From contig NZ_FNRV01000001.1 of assembly GCF_900105115.1 (NCBI RefSeq), positions 3,643,501-3,707,500 of the forward strand: a stretch of 64,000 bases of DNA, in the 5' to 3' direction. Below are positions 54,077-63,300 of the stretch, one piece after another (position 1 is the stretch's first letter; each line of letters begins with the position of its first letter). This DNA comes from Pseudomonas mohnii. GTDB lineage: Bacteria > Pseudomonadota > Gammaproteobacteria > Pseudomonadales > Pseudomonadaceae. The position numbers and the translations under genes were made by a program. A model generated the notes under the pieces. It did no database searches. It was not told the origin of the DNA and saw nothing but the letters and a program-made list of their open reading frames with translations.

Positions 54077-54895
54077 TTAGCGACCGAGTTGCTCAGCCAT
54101 TTCGGCCGAGCGGTGCGCGGCGGCGCCCAATGCTTTTTCTACCAGTGCTTCGAAGCCGCCGGCCTGGAACGACTTGATCGCCGCTTCCGTGGTGCCCGCC
54201 GGCGAGGTTACGCGGCGACGCAGTTCAGCGGCGTCGACGTCGCTGGAGACCGCCATGTGAGCAGCGCCCAGTGCTGTTTGCAGGGTCAGTTGAGCGGCGA
54301 TGTCGGCTGGCAGGCCGAGTTTCACGCCCGCGGCGGTCATGGCTTCGATCAGCAGGAAGAAGTACGCCGGGCCGGAACCGGAGACCGCGGTGACCGCGTC
54401 CAGTTGCTGCTCCTCGTCCAGCCAGAGGGCGATACCGACAGCCGACAGCAGCTCTTGCGCCTGCTGGCGTTGTTCGGCGGTCACCTGGGCGGTGGCGAAC
54501 AAGCCGCTCACGCCTTGGCGCAGGAGTGCCGGGGTGTTGGGCATGCAGCGCACGATCGGTTGGGCGCCGAGCCAGTTATTCATGCTGGCGCAGGTGATGC
54601 CGGCGGCAATCGAAACCACCAGTTGCTCAGGCTTCAGGCTTGGACGGATCGCTTCGCAGACCGCTTTCATCGCTTGAGGCTTGACCGCCAGCACGACCAC
54701 ATCGGCACCGTCGATGGCCTGTGCGTTGTCGGCAAAGGTTTCGATGCCGTGTTCGGCGCTCACGCGGGCGCGGGTTTCTTCACCCGGATCGCTGGCGCGG
54801 ATCTGCGCGGCGTCCAGGCCTTTGGCCCGCAGGCCGCCGATCAGACTGGCGGCCATGTTGCCGGCACCGATAAAGGCAATACGCGTCTTGCTCAT
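54077..54895 (-). CDS. proC: Pyrroline-5-carboxylate reductase
   Basis: ProC reduces pyrroline-5-carboxylate to proline with NAD(P)H. The 272-residue protein has the Rossmann motif FIGAGNMAASLIGG near 7-20, AVKPQAM, and the C-terminal signature VSGSGPAYFFLLIEAM with LRRRVTSPAGTTEAAI. It lies 34 bp after yggS. Confidence 0.96.
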   Translation of the reverse strand: MSKTRIAFIGAGNMAASLIGGLRAKGLDAAQIRASDPGEETRARVSAEHGIETFADNAQAIDGADVVVLAVKPQAMKAVCEAIRPSLKPEQLVVSIAAGITCASMNNWLGAQPIVRCMPNTPALLRQGVSGLFATAQVTAEQRQQAQELLSAVGIALWLDEEQQLDAVTAVSGSGPAYFFLLIEAMTAAGVKLGLPADIAAQLTLQTALGAAHMAVSSDVDAAELRRRVTSPAGTTEAAIKSFQAGGFEALVEKALGAAAHRSAEMAEQLGR

Positions 54896-54929
54896 GTCAG
54901 GTCCTTATAAAAAGTGTGTAAGCCATGGA

Positions 54930-55616
54930 TCAAGGCTGTGAGTAGTCGCGAGCGCCAAACAGGGCCGTACCAATGCGGACCCAGGTGGCGCCTTGAGCGA
55001 TGGCCGATTCGAGATCGTGGCTCATGCCCATGGAAAGTGTGTCGAGCGGCAGATGGAGGCTGGCTTGCAGATTCTGCACGGCAGCAAAGGCGGCATCCTG
55101 GGCGGCGCGATCTTCAGTCGGCTCGGGAATCGCCATCAATCCGCGCAACTTGAGGCGAGGCAGGGCGCTGATGGCATTGGCCAGGGCCGGCAGGTCGGCC
55201 GGGGTGCAGCCGGATTTGCTGGCCTCACCGCTGACGTTGACCTGGATGCAGATGTTCAACGGTGGCAGATCGGCAGGTCGCTGTTCCGACAAGCGTTGTG
55301 CGATTTTCAGGCGATCCACGGAATGCACCCAGGCGAAGTGCTCGGCGATTGCGCGAGTCTTGTTCGATTGAATGGGGCCGATGAAGTGCCAGATCAAGGG
55401 CAGGTCGGCCAATTCGAGCTGCTTGCCCAGGGCCTCCTGCAAGTAGTTTTCGCCAAAGTCGCGCAGGCCGGCGGCATAGGCTTCGCGCAGGGCTTGTGCG
55501 GGTTTGGTCTTGCTCACGGCCAGCAGCTGGACGCTGTGTTCGTCCCGGTTGGCGGCGAGGGCGGCAGCGCGGATGCGCGAACTAACCAGTGCAATGTTGT
55601 CTGCTATCGTGGACAT
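54930..55616 (-). CDS. yggS: YggS/PLPBP family PLP homeostasis protein
   Basis: A 228-residue PLP-binding TIM barrel. The PLP lysine lies in LLAVSKTKPAQALREAYAAGLRDFGENY near 31-58; the segment GLMAIPEP and the C-terminal LSMGMSHDLESAIAQGATWVRIGTALFG bind the phosphate. YggS balances vitamin B6 forms and amino-acid pools and has no known enzyme activity. It diverges from pilT with 57 bp between starts. Confidence 0.94.
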   Translation of the reverse strand: MSTIADNIALVSSRIRAAALAANRDEHSVQLLAVSKTKPAQALREAYAAGLRDFGENYLQEALGKQLELADLPLIWHFIGPIQSNKTRAIAEHFAWVHSVDRLKIAQRLSEQRPADLPPLNICIQVNVSGEASKSGCTPADLPALANAISALPRLKLRGLMAIPEPTEDRAAQDAAFAAVQNLQASLHLPLDTLSMGMSHDLESAIAQGATWVRIGTALFGARDYSQP

Positions 55617-55673
55617 TCAAGGGGCGCCAGCGGGTCTGAGGTTGGCGGCATTCTACTGGAATTGAGGCGTGCT

Positions 55674-56708
55674 ATGGATATCACTGAGCTGCTGGCGTTC
55701 AGCGCCAAACAAGGCGCATCCGACCTGCATCTGTCCGCAGGCCTGCCGCCGATGATTCGAGTCGATGGCGATGTGCGGCGCATCAACCTGCCGCCCCTGG
55801 ACCACAAGGAAGTGCAGGCGCTGATCTACGACATCATGAGCGACACCCAGCGGGTGGCTTTCGAGAAGCACCTGGAAACCGACTTTTCCTTTGATCTGCC
55901 TGGGGTGGCCCGTTTTCGGGTCAATGCGTTCAACCAGAGTCGTGGTGCCGGCGCCGTGTTTCGCACCATCCCCTCCAGGGTCTTGAGCATGGAGGCGTTG
56001 GGCATGGGCGATGTGTTTCGCAAGATGACCGACGCGCCCCGTGGCCTGGTGCTGGTGACGGGCCCGACCGGCTCCGGCAAGTCCACGACGCTGGCGGCGA
56101 TGATCGATTACCTGAACAACCATCGCCACCACCATATCCTCACCATCGAAGACCCTGTCGAGTTCGTCCACGAGTCGCGCAAATGCCTGATCAATCAGCG
56201 TGAAGTCCATCGCGACACCCGCAGCTTCCCCGCGGCCTTGCGTTCAGCCCTGCGCGAAGACCCGGATGTCATTCTGGTGGGCGAGATGCGCGACCTGGAA
56301 ACCATTCGCCTGGCGTTGACGGCCGCCGAGACCGGCCATCTGGTGTTTGGCACGCTGCATACCACCTCGGCGGCGAAGACCATCGACCGGATCATCGACG
56401 TGTTTCCGGGGGATGAGAAGTCGATGGTGCGTTCGATGTTGTCCGAGTCGTTGCTGGCAGTTGTTTCCCAGACCCTGGTCAAGAAGATTGGCGGCGGACG
56501 TATGGCGGCCCACGAGATCATGCTCGGCACGTCGGCGATCCGGAACCTGATCCGCGAAGACAAGGTGGCGCAGATGTATTCGTCGATTCAGGCAGGTGGG
56601 TCGCTGGGCATGCAGACGTTGGACATGGGGCTAAAGGACCTGGTGGCCAAGGGCCTGGTCAGCCGCGACCATGCGCGTGAGAAAGCACGGTCACCGGATA
56701 ATTTCTGA
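55674..56708 (+). CDS. pilT: Type IV pilus twitching motility ATPase PilT
   Basis: PilT is the hexameric motor that retracts type IV pili. The 344-residue protein has an N-terminal PAS-like domain (MDITELLAFSAKQGASDLHLS), Walker A GPTGSGKSTT near 130-139, Asp box, Walker B EDPDVILVGEMRDLET, His box ETGHLVFGTLHTTSA and the retraction motif AIRNLIRE. The start at 55674 begins the family's conserved N-terminus and has a weak GAGGCG site; longer in-frame starts run antisense through yggS. Confidence 0.95.
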   Translation: MDITELLAFSAKQGASDLHLSAGLPPMIRVDGDVRRINLPPLDHKEVQALIYDIMSDTQRVAFEKHLETDFSFDLPGVARFRVNAFNQSRGAGAVFRTIPSRVLSMEALGMGDVFRKMTDAPRGLVLVTGPTGSGKSTTLAAMIDYLNNHRHHHILTIEDPVEFVHESRKCLINQREVHRDTRSFPAALRSALREDPDVILVGEMRDLETIRLALTAAETGHLVFGTLHTTSAAKTIDRIIDVFPGDEKSMVRSMLSESLLAVVSQTLVKKIGGGRMAAHEIMLGTSAIRNLIREDKVAQMYSSIQAGGSLGMQTLDMGLKDLVAKGLVSRDHAREKARSPDNF

Positions 56709-56732
56709 GGGGAAGCTGTGGCGCTTTACAGG

Positions 56733-56800
56733 AGGCTTCGCGAGCAAGCTCGCTCTCACAGGGGAATGCATTCCAGTGTGGGAGCTTGCTCGCGAAGAGG
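56733..56800. repeat. REP doublet after pilT
   Basis: CTTCGCGAGCAAGCTCGCTCTCACAGG and TGTGGGAGCTTGCTCGCGAAG; the right member lacks the usual GCGAG after TGTGGGA. Short spacer of about 18 bp. It lies between the convergent pilT and the C40 peptidase gene. Confidence 0.82.
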
Positions 56801-56833
56801 TCGTTACATCGAAGCAGGTTCCAGCGGATGTAA

Positions 56834-57454
56834 TCAGCGCTGAACAACCCGCATCGCGTTCTGATCTTTCGGCAGAACCCGTTTGGCAACGACGTAGTGG
56901 TTTTCCCAGTACGGCTTCTTCAGTGTGTCGATGGTCACCGACTTGCCACGACGTGGTGCGTGGATGAAGCGGTCGTTGCCCAGGTAGATGGCAACGTGAT
57001 TGACTCGACGGCTCTTGATGTTGAAGAAAATCAGGTCGCCTGGCTTCAGGTCGTTGCGATTGACTTTCTCGCCGTGACCGCTGGCCATGGCATTGGAGGT
57101 GCGTGGCAGGTCAAACGTAGCGTCGTTGAACGCGTATTTCACCAGACCGCTGCAGTCGAAGCCTTTGCTCGGGCTGCTGCCGCCCCAACGATACGGCGTA
57201 CCGAGGACGTTGACCGCACGGCTCAGCACGTTGCTGCTTTCCTTGTTCGCCATCGGCGGAACCAGGCCTTTTTTGTTGCTGGCCAGCTGTGGAGCGTGTT
57301 TGACTGATTTTTTGCTTTTGTTCGAAGGAGCAGAAGCATGGGATTTCGGGGTGTAACCATTAACGTTCGGAAGACGTTGCTCACGATTGGTGGCGTGGGC
57401 GGCCAGTGGCAATAATAGGCAAATGGTTAGCCATGTCTTTATAAATGGACGCAT
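56834..57454 (-). CDS. NlpC/P60 family cell-wall peptidase (C40)
   Basis: A 206-residue secreted peptidase. Signal peptide TWLTICLLLPLAAHA at about 7-21, a basic linker, then the NlpC/P60 domain with catalytic Cys101 in GFDCSGLVKYAF, His153 in VNHVAIYLG and a third polar residue at His165 in RFIHAPRRG. Such enzymes cut gamma-D-Glu-diaminopimelate or related peptide bonds of peptidoglycan in the periplasm. Start 57454 is chosen for the signal peptide; a longer start adds 40 residues before it. Confidence 0.9.
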   Translation of the reverse strand: MRPFIKTWLTICLLLPLAAHATNREQRLPNVNGYTPKSHASAPSNKSKKSVKHAPQLASNKKGLVPPMANKESSNVLSRAVNVLGTPYRWGGSSPSKGFDCSGLVKYAFNDATFDLPRTSNAMASGHGEKVNRNDLKPGDLIFFNIKSRRVNHVAIYLGNDRFIHAPRRGKSVTIDTLKKPYWENHYVVAKRVLPKDQNAMRVVQR

Positions 57455-57704
57455 TAGGCAGGGCTCGTATGGGTTAGCGCGCAACTTTATAACAGCTTTT
57501 TTGTCCCTTCCGAGGCCGTTGGTCGATTCAACCTGGGGGTCAACGGAACCAAATGAGCGGCAAATTGACGCCATTGTCGGACAGAAGTCAGGTGTTATAA
57601 GGCTTTGACGGGAGACAACGTACCATTTGCCATACGTCGGGTGCTCGTAAAAAAGTCACAAAGAATTCAAGAATATTTATCTATCGTGTGAATCGAGGTC
57701 ATCC

Positions 57705-58136
57705 ATGAACACCTATCAACAACCTGTTCCCCACCAAGATACCCACAGCAAAGTGATTGGTTATCTGTTGTGGATTTTCGGTTTCACCGGCGCTCACCGC
57801 TTTTATTACGGCAAACCAGTCACGGGGACGATCTGGTTCTTCACCTTCGGTTTGTTAGGGATTGGCTGGTTGATCGACCTGTTCCTGATCCCGTCCATGG
57901 ACCGTGAAGCCGATCTGCGGTTCACCGCTGGCCCGATCGAATACAACGTCGCGTGGATTCTGCTGACGTTTCTCGGGGTATTCGGTGTGCACCGGATGTA
58001 TCAGGGCAAATGGATCAGCGGGTTGATCTACCTGCTGACGGGCGGACTGTTCTTCGTGGGGGTGCTGTATGACTTCTGGACGCTGAATGATCAGGTTTCG
58101 CTGCGTAACGCGCAGAATCGAGCTGCCTTTCAGTAA
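57705..58136 (+). CDS. TM2 domain membrane protein
   Basis: A 143-residue protein with two TM2 units: WIFGFTGAHRFYYGKPVTGTI at about 23-43 and LLTFLGVFGVHRMYQGKWIS near 86-105, each followed by a second helix and a D(F/L) ending (IDLFLIP; YDFWTLNDQV). TM2 proteins are small inner-membrane proteins of unknown role. The gene stands alone with an AT-rich leader and is followed 1 bp after its stop by a REP doublet. Confidence 0.88.
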   Translation: MNTYQQPVPHQDTHSKVIGYLLWIFGFTGAHRFYYGKPVTGTIWFFTFGLLGIGWLIDLFLIPSMDREADLRFTAGPIEYNVAWILLTFLGVFGVHRMYQGKWISGLIYLLTGGLFFVGVLYDFWTLNDQVSLRNAQNRAAFQ

Positions 58137-58137
58137 G

Positions 58138-58216
58138 CCATCGCTAGCAGGCTAGCTCCCACTCGGGATCTGTGAACCACACAAATCCCCCGTGGGAGCT
58201 AGCCCTGCTAGCGATT
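58138..58216. repeat. REP doublet with GCTAGC stems, short-spacer family
   Basis: CCATCGCTAGCAGGCTAGC and GCTAGCCCTGCTAGCG (one extra C), with spacer GGATCTGTGAACCACACAAATCCCC split here as GGATCTGTG and CACAAATCCCC, as in the copies at 488 and 13977. It begins one base after the TM2 stop. Confidence 0.9.
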
Positions 58217-58230
58217 GGGGTGACACGGTC

Positions 58231-59502
58231 TCACGCCTGGTGACTGATCCGTCCATCCACCAAGGTGTAACGCACCAGGCCCGGCAGGCTGTGTCCGATG
58301 AACGGGCAATTCTCGCCTTTGGACAGCCAGGTTTCACCGGCCACGGTCGAAGCCGCAGGGTCGAACAGTACGATATCCGCCGCACCACCGACCGCCAGTT
58401 TGCCGGCCGGCAGGCGCAAGGCCTCGGCAGGACCGGCGCCAAGGCGCGCCAGCAGGGTCGGCAAGTCCAGCAAACCGTCTTCCACCAGCGTCATCGCCAA
58501 TGGCAGCAGCAGTTCGACGCTGCTGATGCCGGGCTCGGTGGCACCGAACGGCGCCAGTTTGGCATCGCGCTCGTGGGGTTGGTGATGGCTGGAAATCGCC
58601 GACACCACACCTGACTTCACTGCCGCACGCAGACCCTCGCGGTCGGCGCGGGTGCGGAGTGGAGGCTGGACGTGATACAGACTGCTGAAGTCGATCAGCG
58701 CTTCGTCAGTCAGGATCAACTGGTACAGGGCGACATCCGCGGTGACCTTCAGGCCACGGGCCTGGGCCTGGGCGATCAGGGCCACACCGCGAGCGCTGGT
58801 GAGCTGGCTGAAGTGCGCGCGCACGCCGGTTTGCTCGACCAGCAGCAGGTCCCGGGCCAGGGCCACGGTCTCGGCGGTTTCCGGAATGCCCGGCAAGCCG
58901 AGGAAACTGGCGGTCGGGCCTTCGTGGGCCAAACCGCCTTCGGCCAGATCATGATCCTGGGAGTTGAAAATCACCGTCAAGTCGAAGGTTGCCGCGTACT
59001 CCAGCGCCCGGCACAGGGTGCGGGTGTTGCGGAAACTCTCCAGACCGTTGCCGAAGGCCACGCAGCCGGCATCGCGCAACGCGACCAGCTCTGCCAGCTG
59101 TTCGCCGTCCAGGCCTTTGCTCAGGGCGCCGATCGGGAAAACTTTGGTGTTGCCGGCCTCGCGGGCGCGGTCGAGGATCAGTTCGGCCACCGCCGAGGTG
59201 TCCAGTACCGGTTTGGTTTTGGGCGGGCAGCACAGGCTGGTCACGCCACCGGCCGCGGCCGCGCGGGTTTCGCTGACGATCGAGCCTTTACGGCTGTAGC
59301 CCGGTTCGCGCAGGGCAACGTTGAGGTCGACCAGGCCAGGGGCGGCCACCAGGCCTTTGGCGTCGAGGGTGTCGACGGCGACGAAACCGGCCGGTGCGGC
59401 GCCAATGGCGACGATCTTGCAGGCTTCAATGTGGATATCGGTAACTTGATCCAGGCCGCTGGCTGGATCGATCACGCGGGCGCCGAGAATGCTGAGCTTC
59501 AC
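58231..59502 (-). CDS. pyrC': Inactive dihydroorotase homologue PyrC' (ATCase scaffold)
   Basis: A 423-residue amidohydrolase-fold protein. The zinc motif DxHxHLREPG of true dihydroorotases reads Asp59-Leu-Asn61-Val-Ala63-Leu-Arg-Glu-Pro-Gly, so both metal histidines are gone. In Pseudomonas this pseudo-dihydroorotase holds PyrB in a dodecameric aspartate transcarbamoylase; the active dihydroorotase is encoded elsewhere. The gene starts with GTG at 59502 overlapping the pyrB stop by 4 bp (GTGA), consistent with equal production of both subunits. Confidence 0.93.
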   Translation of the reverse strand: MKLSILGARVIDPASGLDQVTDIHIEACKIVAIGAAPAGFVAVDTLDAKGLVAAPGLVDLNVALREPGYSRKGSIVSETRAAAAGGVTSLCCPPKTKPVLDTSAVAELILDRAREAGNTKVFPIGALSKGLDGEQLAELVALRDAGCVAFGNGLESFRNTRTLCRALEYAATFDLTVIFNSQDHDLAEGGLAHEGPTASFLGLPGIPETAETVALARDLLLVEQTGVRAHFSQLTSARGVALIAQAQARGLKVTADVALYQLILTDEALIDFSSLYHVQPPLRTRADREGLRAAVKSGVVSAISSHHQPHERDAKLAPFGATEPGISSVELLLPLAMTLVEDGLLDLPTLLARLGAGPAEALRLPAGKLAVGGAADIVLFDPAASTVAGETWLSKGENCPFIGHSLPGLVRYTLVDGRISHQA

Positions 59503-60503
59503 TGGGCGTTCTCCTGCTCGAATTGGCGCTGGGCAGTCTGCCCGCTCATGGCCATGGACAAAACGGCCATACGAATGGCAATGCCGTAGGTCACCTGATT
59601 GAGGATCACCGAGTGCGGGCCGTCGGCCACCGCCGACTCAATCTCCACGCCACGGTTGATCGGCCCCGGGTGCATCACGATGGCATCGGGCTTGGCGCCG
59701 GCCAGGCGCGCAGTGGTCAGGCCGAACAGGCGGTAGAACTCGCCTTCGCTCGGCAGCAGGCCACCGGTCATGCGCTCGCGCTGTAGACGCAACATGATCA
59801 CCACGTCGACGTCTTTCAGGCCTTCGGCCAGGTCGGTGTAGACCTTCACGCCGTATTGCTCGATGCCGATCGGCAGCAGGGTTTTCGGCGCGATCACGCG
59901 GATGTCCGGGCAGCCCAGGGTTTTCAGCGCCAGCATGTTCGACCGCGCCACCCGCGAGTGCAGGATGTCGCCGACGATGGCCACCGAGAGGTTCTCGAAA
60001 CCGCCCTTGTGCCGGCGGATGGTGAGCATGTCGAGCATGCCCTGGGTCGGGTGGGCGTGACGGCCGTCGCCGCCGTTGATGATCGCCACTTGCGGGCATA
60101 CGTGTTCGGCGATGAAGTGCGCGGCGCCGGAGTCACCGTGACGCACGACGAACATGTCGGCCGCCATGGCTTCCAGGTTGCGCAAGGTGTCGAGCAGGGT
60201 TTCACCCTTGCTCGCCGACGACGTGGACACGTTCAGGGTGATCACGTCCGCCGACAGGCGCTGGGCCGCCAGTTCGAAGGTGGTGCGGGTGCGGGTGGAG
60301 TTCTCGAAGAATACGTTGCACACGGTCTTGCCGCGCAGCAGCGGGACCTTCTTCACCGCGCGGGCGCCGACCTCGAGAAACGAGTCGGCGGTGTCGAGGA
60401 TTTCCGTTAACAGCTCGCGGCGCAAGCCGTCGAGCGAGAGGAAGTGGCGCAGCTGGCCCTGATCATTGAGCTGCAGCGGGCGCTTGGTTTCTAGAGGCGT
60501 CAT
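59499..60503 (-). CDS. pyrB: Aspartate carbamoyltransferase catalytic subunit
   Basis: PyrB makes N-carbamoyl-aspartate from carbamoyl phosphate and aspartate. The 334-residue protein has the carbamoyl-phosphate motif [13 protein letters not shown] near 65-77, SSASKGET near 97, [10 protein letters not shown] near 141 and the aspartate-side [12 protein letters not shown]. The N-terminal extension of about 25 residues is that of Pseudomonas enzymes, where it takes part in nucleotide regulation. ATG at 60503 is preferred over a TTG six codons earlier. Works with PyrC' encoded next. Confidence 0.96.
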   Translation of the reverse strand: MTPLETKRPLQLNDQGQLRHFLSLDGLRRELLTEILDTADSFLEVGARAVKKVPLLRGKTVCNVFFENSTRTRTTFELAAQRLSADVITLNVSTSSASKGETLLDTLRNLEAMAADMFVVRHGDSGAAHFIAEHVCPQVAIINGGDGRHAHPTQGMLDMLTIRRHKGGFENLSVAIVGDILHSRVARSNMLALKTLGCPDIRVIAPKTLLPIGIEQYGVKVYTDLAEGLKDVDVVIMLRLQRERMTGGLLPSEGEFYRLFGLTTARLAGAKPDAIVMHPGPINRGVEIESAVADGPHSVILNQVTYGIAIRMAVLSMAMSGQTAQRQFEQENAQ

Positions 60504-60530
60504 CGCAAGGGGGACTCTCAATAGGGCGAA

Positions 60531-61034
60531 TTAAAGGGCGAGGTCTTGCACTTCGAGCTTGAGCTCCGGGCCGGACAGCTTCACGCGCTCGTGGGCGGCG
60601 AGTGACAGCGTTGCACCCACCACGTTCGGGCGGATCGGCAGTTCGCCGGCGTCCAGGTCCAGCAGGCACACCAGCGTCACACTGGCCGGACGCCCGTAGT
60701 CGAAGAGTTCGTTCATGGCCGCGCGGATGGTCCGGCCGCTCATCAGTACGTCGTCGATCAGCACCAGGTGCTGCCCTTCGATTTCGAACGGCAGGGCAGA
60801 CGGACGCACTTGAGGGTGCAGGCCGTTCTGGCTGAAGTCGTCGCGGTAGAAGGAAACATCGAGCGTGCCGAGGGGCTCATGGCTGCCCAGCTCTTTGAGC
60901 AGGGCCTGGGCGACCCAGACGCCGCCGGTACGAATGCCGATGTAACGCGGTTCGCTGATGCCACGGTGTTCCAGGTGTGCCTTGAGACGGATCGCCATCT
61001 GGCTGATCAGTTCGGTGGGATTGGGCAGGCTCAT
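60531..61034 (-). CDS. pyrR: PyrR bifunctional protein (pyrimidine regulator/uracil phosphoribosyltransferase)
   Basis: A 167-residue phosphoribosyltransferase-fold protein with the PRPP motif [16 protein letters not shown] near 98-113. In pseudomonads PyrR lies before pyrB and has been linked to control of pyr genes; in Gram-positives it binds mRNA to attenuate pyr operons. I see no clear anti-terminator structure in the 27-bp gap to pyrB. ATG at 61034 begins the conserved region and follows an AAGGAGCA site. Confidence 0.94.
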   Translation of the reverse strand: MSLPNPTELISQMAIRLKAHLEHRGISEPRYIGIRTGGVWVAQALLKELGSHEPLGTLDVSFYRDDFSQNGLHPQVRPSALPFEIEGQHLVLIDDVLMSGRTIRAAMNELFDYGRPASVTLVCLLDLDAGELPIRPNVVGATLSLAAHERVKLSGPELKLEVQDLAL

Positions 61035-61128
61035 GGTTGCTCCTTCTTGGGCCCGAGTCGGGTTGTGCTTGGGTTGGCTCGGGTTGTTACTAAAAGAGCC
61101 GCATGGCGACTCTTCAGGATTGGGTGCA

Positions 61129-61566
61129 TCAGGATTCGAACAAGGCGCTGTTTTCGTCGAGCCAGCCTTGCAGCAGCAGGGCGGCGGCGATGGCATCGAC
61201 CGGGTTGTCGCGGTAACTGCCTTTCTGGCCGCCACGATCACGGCGTTCGCCCTTGGCCTCGAACGTGGTCAGGCGTTCGTCGTGGGTATAGAAGGGCAGG
61301 TTGAAGCGGCCATTCAGGCGACGGGCGAACTTTTCCGCGCGGACGCACATGTCGCTGGGCGTGCCGTCCATGTTCAGCGGCAGGCCGACCACCACGGCGT
61401 CGGGTTTCCATTCCTTGATCAGGGCTTCGACCTGATCCCAGTCGGGAATGCCGTTCTGCGCTTTCAGGGTACACAGTTCGCGGGCCTGGCCGGTAATCAC
61501 CTGGCCGACCGCAACGCCGATCTGTTTGGTGCCGTAGTCGAATCCCAGGATCAGCCGCAGGGCCAT
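61129..61566 (-). CDS. ruvX: Pre-16S rRNA nuclease RuvX/YqgF
   Basis: A 145-residue RNase H-fold protein: [18 protein letters not shown] at 5-22 holds the first catalytic Asp, [12 protein letters not shown] the second strand, and DERLTTFEA with [16 protein letters not shown] the last acidic residues. YqgF matures the 5' end of 16S rRNA. It starts inside the yqgE stop codon (1-bp overlap). Confidence 0.95.
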   Translation of the reverse strand: MALRLILGFDYGTKQIGVAVGQVITGQARELCTLKAQNGIPDWDQVEALIKEWKPDAVVVGLPLNMDGTPSDMCVRAEKFARRLNGRFNLPFYTHDERLTTFEAKGERRDRGGQKGSYRDNPVDAIAAALLLQGWLDENSALFES

Positions 61567-62138
61567 CAGGCGTGCCCCGCCTGGCTGGTCAGCAGGCTGA
61601 GGTTGACGCCCAGGTGTCGGGCGGCCGCTTCCAGGCGCAATTCACAGCTGGTGTTGAACAGGATGTCGGCGTCGAACGGGCAGGTCAGCCAGGCGTTCTG
61701 CGCCAGTTCGGCTTCCAGTTGCCCGGCTTCCCAGCCGGCATAACCGAGGGCGATCAGGCTTTTCGCCGGGCCAACGCCGTCGGCGATGGCGAACAGGACG
61801 TCCTGGGAGGTCGACAGGGATAAATCGCCTTCCAGATCAACGGTCGCCTGATAGCTCTGCCCCGAAGGATGCAGGACAAACCCGCGATCGGTCTGCACCG
61901 GGCCGCCGATGAAAATCGGCACATGCTGGCAGAGTGCGGGTGGTTCGATATCCGGGCGCAATTGCTCGAGGATATCGGCCAGATTCAGGTCTTGCGGACG
62001 GTTGACCACCAGCCCCATGGCACCGTTGGCCGTGTGCTCGACGATGTAGGTCAAGGTGTGCGCAAAGTTCGGGTCGACCATGTGCGGCATGGCGATCAGG
62101 AATTGATGCTTGAGGTAGCTGGGGCTGACGTTTTTCAT
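61566..62138 (-). CDS. yqgE: UPF0301 protein YqgE
   Basis: A 190-residue protein of the YqgE/AlgH group, starting YLKHQFLIAMPHM, with NGAMGLVVNRP near 37-47, GGPVQTDRGFVLH near 77-89 and LGYAGWEAGQLE near 130-141. The function is not known; AlgH has been linked to alginate control in P. aeruginosa. It is always next to ruvX, as here. The ATG at 62138 fits the family start; 12 extra residues upstream are unlikely. Confidence 0.94.
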   Translation of the reverse strand: MKNVSPSYLKHQFLIAMPHMVDPNFAHTLTYIVEHTANGAMGLVVNRPQDLNLADILEQLRPDIEPPALCQHVPIFIGGPVQTDRGFVLHPSGQSYQATVDLEGDLSLSTSQDVLFAIADGVGPAKSLIALGYAGWEAGQLEAELAQNAWLTCPFDADILFNTSCELRLEAAARHLGVNLSLLTSQAGHA

Positions 62139-62223
62139 GAGCGCTAGTGTGGCGTTGGAGGGGCAAACTGACAAGCTGGGGATGCGCAGGAAATGCTGTA
62201 AATTGCTGTTGGCGACACAATGC

Positions 62224-62326
62224 CTGTAGGCGCGAGCCTGCTCGCGATAACCCTGAGAACACCGCGTAGTGTCAATCTTCCAACGTTATCGTTGACGACC
62301 ATCGCGAGCAGGCTCGCTCCCACAAG
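62224..62326. repeat. REP doublet (REPIN), long-spacer family, inverted
   Basis: Reading on the minus strand: CCTTGTGGGAGCGAGCCTGC at one end, spacer GTCGTCAACGATAACGTTG, and GCAGGCTCGCGCCTACAGG at the other. One flank is the TGTGGGA type and the other the TGTAGG type. It lies between tonB and yqgE on the minus strand. Confidence 0.9.
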
Positions 62327-62337
62327 GTTACGCGAGG

Positions 62338-63237
62338 TCAGTTGCTTGAGAGTCTGTCCCCACGGGCAAACTTCCAGGTGCGAATGATTTCCAGCCGGTC
62401 AATATCCGACAGATCCCCGGTAAATGGAGCAAAGGGCGCGGCCAGGCGCACGATGCGCTGTGCCGCCTGATCCAGCAACGGTTGCCCGGAGGACTCTAGC
62501 ACCAGTACCTCATACAGCGAGCCGTCACGGTTGATCGACACCATCAGGCGCAAACTGCCGTAAATCTGTTGGCGCCGGGCTTCTTCGGGGTAATTGAGGT
62601 TGCCGATGCGCTCGATTTTCTTGCGCCAATCTTCCTTGTACCAGGCGCCCTTGTCTTTCATGGTCGAGGCGGCGCTCAGGCGGTGGATGCGCGGGCGCTT
62701 GGCGTACAACTGTTGTTCATTGGCCAATTCCGCTTCCAGGCTGGCGATGTCGCTGGACAACTGTTCAGTGTCAAACGTCGGCGCGGCCACGGCGGGTTTG
62801 GTGTCGGTCTTGGGTTCTTCGGTCTTGGCTGGGGCTTTTTTCTGCTTCGGCGCGACGGTGGTCACGGCCGCCTTGGGCGGGGCCTCCTGCACTTGAGGCT
62901 TGGCCGCTGGCGGTGGCGTGACTTTCTGAACCTTGTTGTCCTGGAACGGCGCGACCTCGGTGGTCTTGGGGATCGCCTTTTTATCCAGAGTGCCGCTGCC
63001 TTGCTGATTTTCCTGGGCGAGGAAGTCGGCTTTCTCAGGCTTCTTTTCGCTTTTGAAAGTGGCGAGGGTGATTTCCAGGGTTTTGCTGATTTGCTTGGGC
63101 TCGACCATCGTGAAGCCGACGCCCAGCAGCAAGGCCAGGTGAATCAGCGCCGCGAGAAACAGGGTAAAACCGAGGCGATCAGCCGGGCGCACGCCACGGT
63201 GGGCGAGTTCGGCGGGCAGATCGGACGGGAGGGTCAT
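62338..63237 (-). CDS. tonB: TonB-family energy transducer
   Basis: A 299-residue TonB protein with one N-terminal membrane helix (LGFTLFLAALIHLALLLGVGF, about 22-42), a Pro/Lys/Ala-rich spacer (roughly 90-150) and a C-terminal TonB domain (NLNYPEEARRQQIYGSLRLMVSINRDGSL). TonB couples proton motive force to outer-membrane receptors. This copy, next to gshB and yqgE, corresponds by position to what I recall as TonB3 of P. aeruginosa, which has been linked to twitching rather than iron uptake. ATG at 63237 begins six bases after a large hairpin. Confidence 0.9.
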   Translation of the reverse strand: MTLPSDLPAELAHRGVRPADRLGFTLFLAALIHLALLLGVGFTMVEPKQISKTLEITLATFKSEKKPEKADFLAQENQQGSGTLDKKAIPKTTEVAPFQDNKVQKVTPPPAAKPQVQEAPPKAAVTTVAPKQKKAPAKTEEPKTDTKPAVAAPTFDTEQLSSDIASLEAELANEQQLYAKRPRIHRLSAASTMKDKGAWYKEDWRKKIERIGNLNYPEEARRQQIYGSLRLMVSINRDGSLYEVLVLESSGQPLLDQAAQRIVRLAAPFAPFTGDLSDIDRLEIIRTWKFARGDRLSSN

Positions 63238-63243
63238 GGGGCA

Positions 63244-63298
63244 AAAAACCAACATCGCGTTTTCGTGGGCTGGGCATGATAACGCAATGTTGGTTTTT
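63244..63298 (-). terminator. 18-bp stem hairpin after gshB and next to the tonB start
   Basis: On the minus strand, AAAAACCAACATTGCGTT pairs with AACGCGATGTTGGTTTTT over 18 bp, including one G-U, with a 19-nt loop and a following T. It has the shape of an intrinsic terminator for gshB but ends six bases before the tonB ATG. Confidence 0.75.
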
Positions 63299-63300
63299 AG

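Noticed and set aside
54993-55673. Long N-terminal extension of pilT
   Set aside because: It would run antisense across yggS and precede the conserved PilT start; the ATG at 55674 is the natural one.
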